Assembly: GCA_003999685.1 (NCBI GenBank)
Contig: CP021226.1
Coordinates: forward strand, 992,001-1,056,000
DNA from: Taiwanofungus camphoratus
Lineage: Eukaryota > Basidiomycota > Agaricomycetes > Polyporales > Taiwanofungaceae
Reading direction: 5' to 3'
Length of the DNA stretch: 64,000 nt
In this document: piece after piece, positions 48,495-60,822 of the stretch
Numbering within the stretch: position 1 is the first letter of the stretch
Layout: each line of letters begins with the position of its first letter
Position numbers and translations under genes: made by a program
Notes under the pieces: generated by a model
Seen by the model: the letters and a program-made list of their open reading frames with translations, nothing else
What the model was told of the DNA's origin: nothing
Database searches by the model: none

Positions 48495-49090
48495 TTAGCC
48501 AGGCCTATTTCCCTGTACCCTAGCAGCCATCCTAACTGTAACTGAATGAACTAACGGATTGAGGTCGATACCGTCTGGCCGGAGCGTCGAAGGCGAGTGT
48601 ATTACAAATACCCTGCAAGTACAAGCTTGAAGCAGTCCAGGCTCAGACACCGTGATAGCGTGCGCTCCCGCGTGGCATATTTCGAGCACCTCTATTGATG
48701 GTTTTGCGCCAATTCTGACTTCCACCAAATCAATATGCCCGTCATAGCCAGTGGAACTCATTTCATAGAATTTGATAAGCCGTTCAGTAGAATAAGCCCG
48801 TCGTGCTTGTTCACCACCATCCTAACAAAAATCGCGAGCACTAGGCCACTACATCGACCATAGCAGAGGCTAAGATCCATAACAAGACAGAAACGTTTAA
48901 AGAATGCGGCTGACCATTAGTGACAGTGTAGCCGGGAGCTCGTCATGCATGGTGGAATAGAAGGAGAAAGTCAATGGATCATGCACGAAGTTGGTCCCAT
49001 CGTAACTCGCACAATCGACAATGCAGTCCGAAGACTCATTCTGCACTGAATGAATGCCGGCGAAAAAGGTGGCAAGACTCATTGCTTCCA
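48495..49090 (-). CDS. Unassigned protein, candidate exons only
   Basis: Two exons are plausible on this strand, separated by a GT..AG intron at about 48821-48914. The first reads MSLATFFAGIHSVQNESSDC, then FVHDPLTFSFYSTMHDELPA. The second reads GGEQARRAYSTERLIKFYEM, then GHIDLVEVRIGAKPSIEVLE and ICHAGAHAITVSEPGLLQA. The composition looks coding and globular, but I recognise no family. Upstream exons and the true start are not resolved, and a further intron near 48600-48620 is likely. The call could be wrong or the gene decayed. Confidence 0.4.
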
Positions 49091-50488
49091 ACCTGCAGCT
49101 TAAATCTTTACATGCATCGACTGGAATACGAATATACCGCAGGACAAAACAGAATTCGTCGCCACCAGTTGGGCCGGGGACGCCATCCTGTGCAATGCCA
49201 GAAAACAGATCTTCTTCCTGTCGTCACACGACCTTGGATCAACATATTGTAGCCCAATGATGAATCGATGTCAAGCGGTGAGTGTCGGTGACTGCACTAA
49301 ACAGACGACTCGGAGGTGCGGACTGCAGTGACGGAGACGGAAGTGAGTGCGGAGAAATGCGGGGTAGAGCAGGCAATGATAGTAGCCGGTCCGGCCGAGC
49401 CTTGCCCGCATAACTTCGTACCTTACTCGTTGCAGCTAAAGTTCTGTGTATGTATTAGAGGTTGAACCCCGTCTGCTCCCCTCTATACTCTTCTTGTCTT
49501 ATATTACCGGTAGGAAGACCAACGGACTCTGTGTTTCTGGCTCACCCATCGCCTACTTCTCTCAACGTTCGTATGTTCAGCAAGTCTTCCTCAATTACTG
49601 CCTCGGCTTGTTCCTTCCGTCCGCCAGTGCCTGTAAGTTTTCTATCTTGTTTCTCGCCCAGCTCTTGGATGGCCTGCGTAAGAACAGCTCTCGTAGATTT
49701 GGAAGAATCACCACTAGTATGATAGTTATGACTGTCTAATGACGATTGCTCATGAATGGCTCGCGTCTCCTTCTCTCTAAACTGTCACTAGAGGCGATCA
49801 TGCTCATGCTGCAAACTTTTGCTCGATTAAAACATCGAGGGCCATAAGAGTATATAACCCATGGGACGGTCGAGGAAGCGTCGGCCCCCAGACGGAAGTC
49901 CGGCCTTCGGCCTTCCGCTTCAAATTCCAGGCGATAGCTATCGCATATCATGTACAGGAGAACTGCGAGGGCGTTCGGTTGCACCGGCCTTCACACCCTC
50001 TAGAGCTACATACTGCGGCTAGAGATCGTTGATGCACCGTCCACGGCTGTTCCTCTCGTCGAGCAAGGTACGAGTTTCCTCCACACATCCCGACAGGTGT
50101 GGACTATTTGCCATCACGTATTCGCGCATCATGTCTGCGATCTCAGGCATATATCGTGTCTTCTCTAGTCGCAGTGAATAGGACATATTCGTGACGCGTG
50201 TCTCTGTGTTCTCTTGTGATTGATGTGATTGGGGCGTGGTGCATTATTGTCGAGTCGCTTGACTGCGACGCCCTTGGACCATCTTGCGCTGGCTTCTCGG
50301 GCCACTCCAGCAAAATAATTGAACACCTTATTTTCTGATGTTGCATGTTGGCTTCATTCATGTGCTACTCTCCAGTGATCGATGCAACAGCTTCCAATAG
50401 CCTTGAGCGCATTATACTTTCATCGCCTATGCGGTTGTATTGATGTACATCTGGATTGACAGTCATGCTTTAGCATTACAGAACTGTC
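49091..50488. other. Intergenic stretch without a supported gene
   Basis: Short frames only. Its right part should hold the promoter of the carnitine acetyltransferase gene. A possible 5' exon of the minus-strand candidate at 48495-49090 may lie in the left part. Confidence 0.45.
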
Positions 50489-52759
50489 ATGTCAAAGCCT
50501 CGCACCTTCAAGTCATCTGCTCCTAAGAGGTCTGCAGATGGCGTGCCACCAGGCTACGCGGTAGACCCTGCTGCAGGGCCTATGCTCCGCTTCGAGGCCT
50601 CTCTCCCTCACTTGCCAGTCCCCTCTCTGTCGTCCACCACTGCAAAGTACCTCGAGACTGTCCAGCCGCATCTGACTCCAGCCCAGTTCTCCGCAACGCA
50701 GGCCGCTGTGAAGGCGTTCTTAGATTCAGATCAGTCGAAGACTCTTCAGGCAAGGCTCGAGGAGCGCGCGAAAACTCCGAATGTCAAGAACTGGTTGGCT
50801 GATTGGTGGAACGATGCTGCGTACATGGGTTACAGGGATCCCGTGGTCGTGTATGTCAGCTATTTCTACGTGCATGTGGACGACAAGTACAAGCCAGGGC
50901 AAGCGAAGCGGGCTGCATCCCTGCTAAAGGCAATGCTCCCATTTAGATACCTGGTAGAGAGGTGTGTGGGGAGAGCTTATAATCTGATCCCTAAGTTTTG
51001 GTGATGCCGTTTATCTGACAGTAAGCAACTCGAGCCCGAGAAAGTACGAGGTATGCCTTTGTCGATGGGCTCGTATAAATGGCTGTATGTCTGCCTTCAT
51101 TCACAACTTGGTGTATGATTCTCAACTTTGGCTGTCGTAGATTCCATTCCAGCCGTTATCCTGCTAAACCATCTGACATTGCGCACAAATTTGACCCGAC
51201 AACGCATAACCATGTTGTCTTCGTCAGGAAGAATAAATTCTTTAAGGTCCCTTTGGCCGATAATAACGGTCGGGAGTTGACCGCGGCCGAGTTGGAGGCT
51301 CAAATCGACAAAGTTATTGCGATGGCAGGTAATGACAAAGCTGTTCCTGTAGGAGTACTGACTAGCGAGAACCGGGACAATTGGACCGATGTGAGTCAAG
51401 CCCCCTTTGTCCCATGAGGGTCGTCGTCTCAGATCTCTTAAAGGCTCGAGCCGCTCTCTTGGCCGTGTCGCCATCGAACATCGCTTCCCTTGAGGCTATC
51501 GAATCTGCAATGATAGTCGTTTGTCTCGATGACACAGCCCCTATCACTCGGGAGGACGCCAGCTGGTCCTGCTGGGTCGGCGACGGCAGAAATCGGTTCT
51601 ACGACAAGCACCAGTGTATGTTCTCTACACGTCACGATGTCCATGTCAACTTATTTGTACCTGCTAGTGATCGTTTTCGAGAATGGCAAGTCCGGCTTCC
51701 TCGGTGAACACTCATGCATGGACGGCACACCTACACTCCGACTGAATGAATTCATTCTCGCCTCCCTCGCTACTGGTAAAATCGACTTGGGACTTACTCG
51801 CGCAGAGTCCACTGGCAAGGCCCTGGAGCCGCCAGAGGAGTTGACATTTGTATTGGATGGCAAGGCCCTGGGATATGTCAAGCGAGCTGAGCAGGCGTTT
51901 GATGACCTCGTCGGTCAGCACGATCTACACGTAAGTACAAACTGCTCTTGCCCCGTGAGGGTGTTCGAACCATGCTTTTACAGGTCCTGCACTACGAAGG
52001 CTACGGCAAGGAGTACATCAAGAAGTTCAAGGCGTCTCCCGATGCTTGGGCACAGTTGGTGAAGCAGTTGGCGTTTCACAAGATGTTCGGTAGACCAGGA
52101 GTGTGCTACGAGAGCGCCCAGACGCGTAAATACCAGCTCGGGCGAACGGAGGTGATCCGAGCTGCCAGCAACGAGAGTAAAGCTTGGGCGGAGTCCATGT
52201 TAGACCCCAGTGCATCGGTAAGCCCCATGTTTTTCCTCTCCGCTCGTATGTCCTTCTCATTCGACCAATCGTTTCAGGATGAGCATCGTGCAGCCCTCTT
52301 CCGGAAGGCAGTAACACGACACCTGCAATATGCAGCTTGGGCAGCAGATGGCCAGGGTGTGGATCGCCACTTGTTTGGTTTGAAGAAGATGTTGCGTGAA
52401 GGAGAGCCGGTTCCACCAATATACACTGACGAGGCGTTTTCGAAAACCAATAACTGGGAACTGTCAACTTCAAATTTGTCATCTGCCTACTTGGATGGTT
52501 GGGGCTATGGTGAAGGTGAATTATGGTTCTTTGATGCGTCCGTATCAAAGCTTATGGTGTTGTAGTTGTTCCGGATGGATATGGTTTATCCTATTCAATC
52601 GGAGATGACCATATTCGCTGGACAATCACCAGTTTGAAGAAAAGGACTGCAGAACTCAAGCACTACCTAGGAGAGGCAGCAACAGAGACAAGATTGATGA
52701 TGGAGCGGGCTGCAGCTGCGGAGGCGAAGAAGCAGGCGGAAGTGAAGGCCAAACTCTGA
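50489..52759 (+). CDS. CAT2: Carnitine O-acetyltransferase, peroxisomal/mitochondrial type
   Basis: Eight exons (50489-50961, 51022-51084, 51141-51390, 51444-51615, 51668-51930, 51984-52217, 52278-52515, 52566-52759) join in phase, 628 residues. Family blocks in order: LPHLPVPSLSSTTAKYLETV, WLADWWNDAAYMGYRDPVVV, SYKWLFHSSRYPAKPSD, and the catalytic His of FLGEHSCMDGTP at about residue 334. Later blocks are YGKEYIKKFKASPDAWAQLV, YQLGRTEVIRAASNESKAWA and VPDGYGLSYSIGDDHIRWTI. The enzyme moves acetyl groups between CoA and carnitine for export of acetyl units from peroxisomes and mitochondria. The protein ends in AKL, a type 1 peroxisomal targeting signal, the same end known for yeast Cat2. The N-terminus is basic and Ser-rich (KPRTFKSSAPKRSADG) and could act as a weak mitochondrial signal. 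Confidence 0.94.
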
Positions 52760-52911
52760 TCTTCAAAACCTATCGTTACTTGTATACCCCATCATATCTG
52801 CTGACAAGATCTGCAACTATCCAATACACTCTGTACTTGTCCTTCAACATATAACCAGTAAGGCAATCGAAGAAGGGATGGAAGGCAAAGCACAGAATCT
52901 CTAGACCGACA

Positions 52912-55536
52912 CTACAGCCGCGAAGGCAACCGTGTGCTACTGCCACTACGATCATCTTCAACATCCCGTATACGATATGAGTCCATCCCTGTTACCGATA
53001 AATCTTCCCGATTGTCGTACCACCAACGCATGGCAAATTCTTTCTCTTCATTCCCGACGTTCTCCGAAATTTCCTTGAATAATGCACGGACTAGATCAGC
53101 CCGTCGCTGCTGAACGATCGAGCGAAATTCAGGGTTTGAACCACTATTCACTAGTGCGGTTGAAGAACAGTCTCGAATGATGTTCTTTAACTCCGTGAGT
53201 ACTTGGGGAAGAAGGGATAGTGACAATGAAGGAACAGTAGCGATCAACGCCAGATGCAGGTGGTGGAGATGCGGCGAAGATGATGACGGTTCCTGGACAG
53301 ACGATGCAGAAGTCTGGCGGATAACGTTGAGTAGTGTCTCGATGCAATACCAGGCCATGGCTTCGCCGCCTGTACGTGAATCAGAGTAGGACGTCATCTT
53401 CCCGAATGCGCTCGCACTGCGCACTAGGGCGGCGAAGGCTAGACACAGTTGGTTGCTACTTAGTTTTCCTTCCCCTGAATTCTGAGAACATGGCAATCTT
53501 GAGCACAGAAACAACGGGGATACAGGACTGTTGTGAGAGAAGCATACATCGATTAGACACTGCACGTAGAATGGCACAGCCTCCTCTGCGAAGGAAGGCA
53601 GGATCTTGAGTGTCGGACGGCCTTGGTCCTCATGCTCTCTAGAGTTCTGAGCATATGAAGCGAATATGGCTAGCAACACTGAGTGCGCGGATTCGTACGT
53701 TTCCCGATGGGATGAATCAGAGAGATGCCTAGATATAGATATAATAAGGCTCTTTGAGCATTTTGGTCGCCAAGGCTCCAGAGGATACTCACGGCAAGCA
53801 CAAAGGTACAACGCTTGTCCTAATGCAGACATCATCGAGAACGGATATGAGCTGCTCAATGCAAGCTAGTGCGTATGCTTTCTTCATGAACACGAGTGCT
53901 GGAGGAGCCAAAGCTAGCCATACAGTTATCAGGTTAGTGTAAAACGTATTATGCATTACTTACTATTCTTATCGAACCAGTCGCAGAGGTCGAGCACAAA
54001 GCGCTCGCTCTCTGACGGACTTGCTGAGAGCACATCAAGGGCCATATAGAATGTCCTCTTCAACTCTGGAAAATCGCTCGCAGATGTCGATATGACTCCT
54101 CCAAACTGGCTTACGACAAAGGAGAGATGCGAAAGTGTGCGAAGGACGATCAGAGCAAGAGAGAAAGCTGAAGGGACATCGGCGGACACGTTAGAGGATG
54201 ACGAGGATGCTGCTGCAGGAGATGGGACGAAGACAACGGTGGACAAGATTGATTGTGATATCATGATCACTGTGAACAGTAGAGTTTTGAGTATCGACCA
54301 TAGTTGTGCAATCAACTCGCGACTCTCGGATGCTGTTGATGCAGTATCCTGATGAGAAAAGGGGGGGCAGACTCAGAAAAATGCACTGAACGGACCGATG
54401 ACATCTTCGTTGGAAACTGCTGGTAGCGGACTTGTCATCCAGTCTGCTTCGACATTCTGTGCTATCAGCTCTAATCTCGATAGCGCTCGTTCCATTGACA
54501 GCCAGCCGTACAAAGGTCGTGATTCTGCTAAAACAGAGATTGCTTGTGCGCAGAATCTAGATAGAGATGCCATAGAAGTGATAGCTTCGGATGATACAAC
54601 GGCTTGGACGGTCTTTGCAAACGGGGTCGCAGACTACCATGATATGCTTGACACTGCCAACACAAACGACGAACAACGTCGGTACGTACCGTAGACATTA
54701 CTCTGCTGTTATTGCATCTCGAAAGTAAGCGAGGCATGTCGTGGAGGAAAGCCCCGCCGTGAAATGCGGATTCCACGGTTGAAATGAGAAGGTTTGATAG
54801 CGTCTGTCCTGTATCAGTCGGAGTAGGTCCAATAATGTGTGCGCCATCAAACGCACAGGTAATGGGAGTGTTTGTAATCTATTAGGTGACACCAGGGGTA
54901 CGAACTGAGATGACAGCAACAGAGCTAACGAGAGGGGTTCTACAAGAGTAAGACTGTCATATCTTGACTACTTATATGTGTCCTACGGCAGGACTGACCT
55001 TCTCCGTCTTGCGGATCCGAGCTGTAGTCTTTTGACCAGTCTGCAGAGGGCGGGAGGTAGGAATAGGTGTCGATGACCTCTGCCAAAGCTAGAATGACTT
55101 CTTCCTCGACATCCCTACGCATTCTACTCTCACGGGCATGCACTTCCCCCTCCAGGTCCTGAAGGCCAAGTAGAAGGCCACCAGAGCAGACCAATCTCAA
55201 CATTGGGTGGCCTCCTCGAAGCCCCGCCAAAATACCCTTGACCCATTCCGTAGCCCTGCTCTTTAGACTTCGCGCAAAAAGACTTCCTTGTTCCCCCTGC
55301 AACAACTTGACCTTGATGTGTACGCCATGACGGAGAGCAGTACAGAGAACTTCAAGTCTCGCACGCGAGAAAGGACGAAAGAAAGGACTGCTGACAAGAG
55401 ACCCCGCTAGCGAAGTGGGGGACGGCTGCAAATGTACAAGATAGTGTGCTATTGAGGTCTGTACGGTAGATAGCGAAAGGTTGATCGTCGGGTGATAGAG
55501 GTGATTCAAGAGAAAGAAGTAGCCTCTGTCCGTCAT
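52912..55536 (-). CDS. Peroxin Pex8-like protein (candidate), C-terminal SRL
   Basis: Exons in order: about 55536-54999, 54939 downward, an exon beginning near 54646 (SATPFAKTVQAVVSSEAITS), about 54350-53970, 53913-53793 and 53728-52912. The first, second, fifth and sixth are phase-checked. The junction around 54690-54830, between LVSPNRLQTLPLPVRLMA and the third exon, is not resolved. The protein is all-helical: LNHLYHPTINLSLSTVQTSI, IEQLISVLDDVCI, AWYCIETLLNVIRQTSA and RADLVRALFKEISENVGNEE. It ends SSTRLPSRL; SRL is a type 1 peroxisomal targeting tripeptide. Pex8 is a luminal peroxin that carries such an end and helps release cargo from Pex5. I base the call on overall character and the C-terminus; another helical peroxisomal protein is possible. 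It converges with CAT2, 152 bp apart. Confidence 0.6.
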
Positions 55537-58380
55537 CTAGTCCCAGACGTCTTGTTCTCCTGGAACGGTTGGAATATTGCACGGGTCTTTGCAAGGATAG
55601 TCTCGGATTTGGTAACCCACAACTGTGATTCAAACTTAAAACGAGGACACTCTGACCAGAACAAAAGTACGATTGCAGGTCGAACCAGGTCTGCGGTATC
55701 ATCAGACTGTTTACTAGGCAGAAGCCAGTAAACAGTCCATGCAATTACGTAAGAAGGTTGCTCGGAAGTGCATCTGCTGGGTCACAGCCAAAAAGGAAAT
55801 TTTGTTACGTTTCCGCCACATGACTGGCCGATAATCGCCGAGACGTAGGTCTCTGCAGATACACTCTGTATTGTTGTCAGCGCCGAGTGACCGAATACTA
55901 AATATTAAACAAAATACAGGACCACTACATTACAGAACGTGTTGTACATCATCACGGTGCTGGAGAACTGTCTATAGCAATGAACCATGGGGTACGAACT
56001 GAAGCGAATATTCCGCGTGAGGACGCACTGATCTGGATCAGCGTAGTAGCCATCCCCCCAGTATCGCTTGGCCGATCATCACTACGTATTCCAGAGCAAA
56101 GCATGCCCGTCTGACTCCTAAGGTCCAAATGGACAAGTAGCGCGAGAAGACGCAGAGTATATTCTCGTGCCCCATGGACGCTAGATCGAATTGCATCCCG
56201 ATTCGTGCAAGAGGTTACAGTGAGTAGGGACCGCGATCTGCGTTCCAATACTTATAAGCTCGAGTCTTGCAGTGAAGAATACTATCCGCAACGTGGCCTT
56301 CTTCTCGATCGGAAAGATGAGTCCCATGCAGCGACGCGCCTGGGATCTGGGACAGCAGACATTCCAATGTGCGCATGCGTGCAAATGTCTTCCCTACGCA
56401 CGTTGACTTTGTGAAACGGCAAGAAAGCGAAGGAGGGGCACTCACTGCAGGATCAGTAAACATGTACAATAGCGGGCAAGTTGATGTCTCCACTCCTACT
56501 GGTAATCAGCCTCTTGCACACTCAAACGAATATTCCAGGGACCACACTCCGAACCAGAGATAATATTCGCGATATTCTGGATAACTGTCTAGTAGGTGAC
56601 ATCCCATTACGGGAGGTTTGACCCTAACCCCTTGGTGAAGCCCCTGACGATCAACACGTGATACGCCTCGTATTGGTAAGAAGCACAGGAAAGTCAGAGA
56701 AAGCTTGAGAATGGACGGCACTCGCGACTGCAGGGGCGAAACTGTCCTTGCGAAATGAAAACAACGTGGCTGTACTCGACGGAGGAATGCCGGGACGGAA
56801 GTCAAGATCGCTGGGCGACGGGCACGGCAATCCTAAGCCGTACTCCAATGAGGCAGGCCTCCTGAATGACAGCGACTACGGGAACAGAGACCCATCAGAA
56901 TACCAGAGCGCGCACGATGGCGGCCTCCGCGTGAAGACGCCCGACACGCGTGAACGGCGACTTGGGCTGACGGCCAAGGGCCCTGACAACTGTAGTCTGA
57001 TTCTGTCTGAAGCCAAGGTAAATCAGCGGCTTTAGCATGGCAGGTGCCGGTAGATACTGGCCTGGAAGTGCCCACCTAACGCATTACGTATTGGGATCGA
57101 CGTGGCCTTTGAGTCGCCCAGTGCAATAAGGTCTGTGAGTGGACGGTCAAAGAGAAACGACACCCAAGGCCGCAGACAACAGCCGAATATCATGACTCTG
57201 CAGAGAAGGGGAAGTTCATCGAGCACAGAACAAAAGTTGATTGTGATCAGACGAGAGAGGACAGATGGCAACTGCTAGATAGCTGGAGGCGAACTCCGAG
57301 GCCTTGAGAGTCGGGACATCGCCGGTATATAGTTCAGTTCATCATAGGTTCCTGTGCCTAAACCAAAGTAGAAATCTGAGCTCCATGTGCACCTCCCTGT
57401 ACCACAATTGGGTGGGGGCAAAGTTTGATGGTGATATCATGCGAGCGTCAGTGTCGAGTCTGGTACCCAAGACTCGCCATGCATGCGGTAAAAGGAAAAA
57501 AAGAAAACAATTCCTGGGGATTTCACGCAACAACTATACTTAGAATTCGTCGGCCCTGTTCTGAGATACTCGCCATGTGGTGGGAGCAGCTGGAGCGTTC
57601 GCCGGTGCGTGAGAACGGGGACTGAAAGGGAGGGGAGCCAAATTTTCTCTGTGCGCGAGCGGTGGATGTGTCTTACAGGTCCTAGAAAAATACAGAGAAA
57701 TGTAGAGCGCGGTCGAGAAAGCGGACAGATGAGAAAACATCATATAACTTGGGAGGGAGAAAGAGCGAGCAAAAGAATCCCAAGTCCCTCGGCGCTGTGC
57801 CGAGTTGTTGGTGTTTGGAGGACTCCCAGGCTCGCCTTTTCGCTGATGTCGCCGCCCCCCCACCGTCACCCGTAGACCCGCGCTGTAGCTGTTCGCCGTC
57901 GTCGCCGCCCACCAGAACGATCATCCAGCGCTGGGCTATCGTCTCTCTAGCCCTCTGCCTCAGTCTGGATAATGCGAAGTAGCCCCTTCTCACCTGCCAG
58001 ATATTCTCTCCGTCGCGTGTCACCAATCGCCCCTTCCGCACCCGTCGACTTTTCCTCACCCACTCACGCACTTTCCGGCCTATGTCCTCCCTGCCGGACC
58101 CCTCCTGTACACCGCAATTTGCGACACCAGTCCCGACAGCTTCCCCAACAAAGCGTAGAAGACAGTTAGACCGCAGGTCTCCGTCAGACCGTAACGACTG
58201 GCATGCGCGGTCGCATCATGTCCTGAGGAATGACATAGCTGATCTGTCTGAAGTTGGTGCGTGTTCGTCTCTTTCACCAAGCGACTCTTGGGATGTCTGT
58301 CTCACCGCGTCGAGTGGTGGGATCCTCCTACATCGCGTCGGCTCTTCGTCGCCAGCCATCCAACGGGTCTGATACTTATC
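55537..58380. other. Intergenic stretch of 2.8 kb, no supported gene
   Basis: Frames on both strands lack recognisable domains. The part from about 57540 on is the likely promoter and 5' region of the membrane-protein gene, with C/T-rich tracts near 57845-58080. A signal-like hydrophobic frame (RWAIVSLALCLSL, near 57935) could be its first exon, but I could not join it in phase. Confidence 0.45.
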
Positions 58381-59699
58381 TGTCGAACAGAACAAGCGAT
58401 GGAGGAATGTCAGCTCAATTCCGGCAACAACATCTACTCATGTTTTCCCAACTCCAACACCACCATCCCCCAGCACGATTGGGCAAGTTTCGTCTGTCAG
58501 TAGAGTCCATGATCACTCGAGACTGCTCCAGACTCAAATTTCTCTCGTTCGACAGGGAACAGCAGACTGCCCCAATTTACAGAAGACAATCTGGTCAACA
58601 TCTTTCTTTTCCATGCGGATTCGTTACAGCCTGTACTTAATTTCACTAATTGTGTCAATCCAAGCGGCCAAGCGGGACTCGTCAGGGCGGAGGTCGATGA
58701 CTCCTGGTTCGGTGCACAGGGGTCCAACTGGAATGGCGAGAACATGTCATACCCGTTCTACTGGGTGATCAGCCCTTCTACCGAGGCGCTAGACGGCTCG
58801 CAAAGCTCTTTAGCTACCTTCGCTGCTGTCCGTAAGTGCTCTTTCTCTTCTGCCCTTTGAAAGACTGGCCCCTTACGGAGTCTTTAGAGACCACCTACGC
58901 CGATTCCGTTGTGGCGTCCATGTCTTCCGCTTCTGCCGCCTCAGCTGCGTCTGCGTCTGCGTCCGCTGCATCTGTATCCGCCGCGTCGTCCAGATCAGCT
59001 GCAGCCGCATCCTCGGCTACTGCAACCTCGAACCCCTCTGGCTCTGGCTCGTCCGGGTCTCCCTCCAATCGACAGTCAGCTGGGCCGACGTCGACTGCTG
59101 TTGGCAGCACAGGCTCTGTCCAATCCGCGGCAAGCTCGACATTCCCGCACTGGGCGATCGCCGTTATTGTCGTCCTCGGCTTCCTGGCGCTCGTGGCGTC
59201 GGGCATTCTCGCCTTCTTCATCACGCGCCGTATGCGCAACCGCAGGAACAGCATGCTGTCCCACCGCGGCTCTATGAATTCGGCGTCGCCGATGATGGCG
59301 AACGCCGCGACGGGCAACACGCCGCAGTCGCCCCTACTGGGCGCAGTCGCGGGCGGCATGGCGGGGGCATCAGGCCGTCCGACGTCCCCCGATGGCCACG
59401 ATGGCGCCTCGACAATATCGCGGACAAGCGATGCCGCCCCATTTTCGGGCGCAGATGCCGCTATCATGGCTGCCGCATTCAGATCGGCGCTGCGAAAACC
59501 CGATTTCGCTAATCAGCCGGGGGACGAGGGCGAAAGCCCAGATGATAACACTGAGAGTACTCGGCCAAGCGGGCTCCTCAGTCAGGAATTGGCCGAGGAA
59601 GGAAGAGACATCCGGAGCGTCGGCTCATCTAGAGGCGTTAGAGTGGAAACCTTGAACAGCGATGACGATGCGACGACAGTACAGGACAATCCACACTAG
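58381..59699 (+). CDS. Single-span membrane protein with Cys-containing ectodomain and Ser/Ala-rich stalk, 5' partial
   Basis: Three exons are clear. The first, ending at about 58496, reads MEECQLNSGNNIYSCFPNSN. The second (about 58558-58830) reads WNSRLPQFTEDNLVNIFLFH, NFTNCVNPSGQAGLVRAEVD and YPFYWVISPSTEALDGSQ. The third (about 58887-59699) codes for a Ser/Ala-rich stalk, a membrane segment (WAIAVIVVLGFLALVASGIL, around 59150-59215), a basic stop-transfer (RRMRNRRNSM) and a disordered cytoplasmic tail. The phase agrees at both junctions. Paired Cys and N-glycosylation sites (NNT, NFT) fit an extracellular domain. The 5' end with the signal peptide is not resolved. No domain name is known to me; a wall-facing surface protein is inference. 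Confidence 0.8.
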
Positions 59700-60822
59700 T
59701 CTTGTGGGTCTGCGCTGTTGTCCGTTCATCATGTCGCTGTCGTTTCCTCCTTCCACGGGCTGTTGTTTTCTGGATATCCTTGCAGTTGAATTATGTGCGG
59801 CTGATGTTATGTATCATTCTGACGTTACTCCCCCTTGCCGCTGTCCTTGCATTATTACTCTTCCACCCGCTTACTATTCACTGGTCGTATAGTTTCAGTT
59901 GTTTCAATATGGACACTCGACCGCTTAGTTCAGCAAACTTCGTTACTGCTACGGACCCTTCACTCGTATTCGTTACATGTCCTTGGTACCCGTCCATGCG
60001 CCTATGTTGGCCAATCGGCCTGTCCGGTCCTTACTCGAATCTGCCCTGTCCGACTAGACCACCTCTTCCATGTAGCAGTGCTCGGCCACGGAGCGTCCCG
60101 TCTCTGCCCTTTCCACTCTCCCTTCGCATTCGCTGGCGCATGACTGTGCGCGCTCCAACTCGTCGATACTGGGTGTCTGGCAAACCACGTTCGTTATTCT
60201 CCATGCTCGTGTTGCCCTAGGTGAGGGGGTGAAGGGACGGAAGTCGTTTGCTTTTGCTCCACTCTCGGGTGCCAGCTGTTCTAGATGGCTCCAGTATGAC
60301 TGCCGTAATGACCCAGGATACCTACTTACTCCAGTTTGTATCATCTCTAAGCTTATTTATTTTTACCAGCCCAATTAGAGGCTTGCGGCACCGCAGAAGG
60401 ACTTCTTGCGCAAACTTGCTCCTTTCGCTTAAATATACCCAATATACGATCGATCGCCTGCTGCCTGCCACCGAATTGGAGCAGGTACAAGTAAATCCTG
60501 GTCTCGACCGCCGGATCGCGAGCAAAGCACGACCAAAGCCCTGGCGGGGAACGTCGCACAAATCAGTTGAATTCTTTCACGACAGACATGACATAAGGTT
60601 CACGGGAAGCTAGGCAGGAGACAATGTGTGGTCACAAAATCTTGAGTATGAAAACACTATGATACGATGAGAGAAAAAGAGCGTGCGGATTATACTACAA
60701 TGCCATGCCCAACAGTGTCTTCTAATGTGCACCCCGTGTGTACACGACAGAAGCATTTATCCAACAGAACACCACCGAATCATGATGGCTATGATCGTGC
60801 ATTTAGGTATCGCATTAGCATC
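59700..60822. other. Convergent intergenic region
   Basis: About 1.1 kb between the 3' ends of the membrane-protein and carrier genes. A few medium frames overlap in different directions without recognisable content. Both 3' UTRs should lie here. Confidence 0.5.

Noticed and set aside
48430-48530. Possible minus-strand tRNA (a TTCAAAT-like T loop and a D-loop-like run)
   Set aside because: The T-stem and acceptor stem do not pair and no anticodon arm of the right geometry could be drawn.
54600-54780. Apparent stop codons within the Pex8-like gene
   Set aside because: Not taken as lesions: at least two introns lie here and several in-phase choices exist that I could not decide between.
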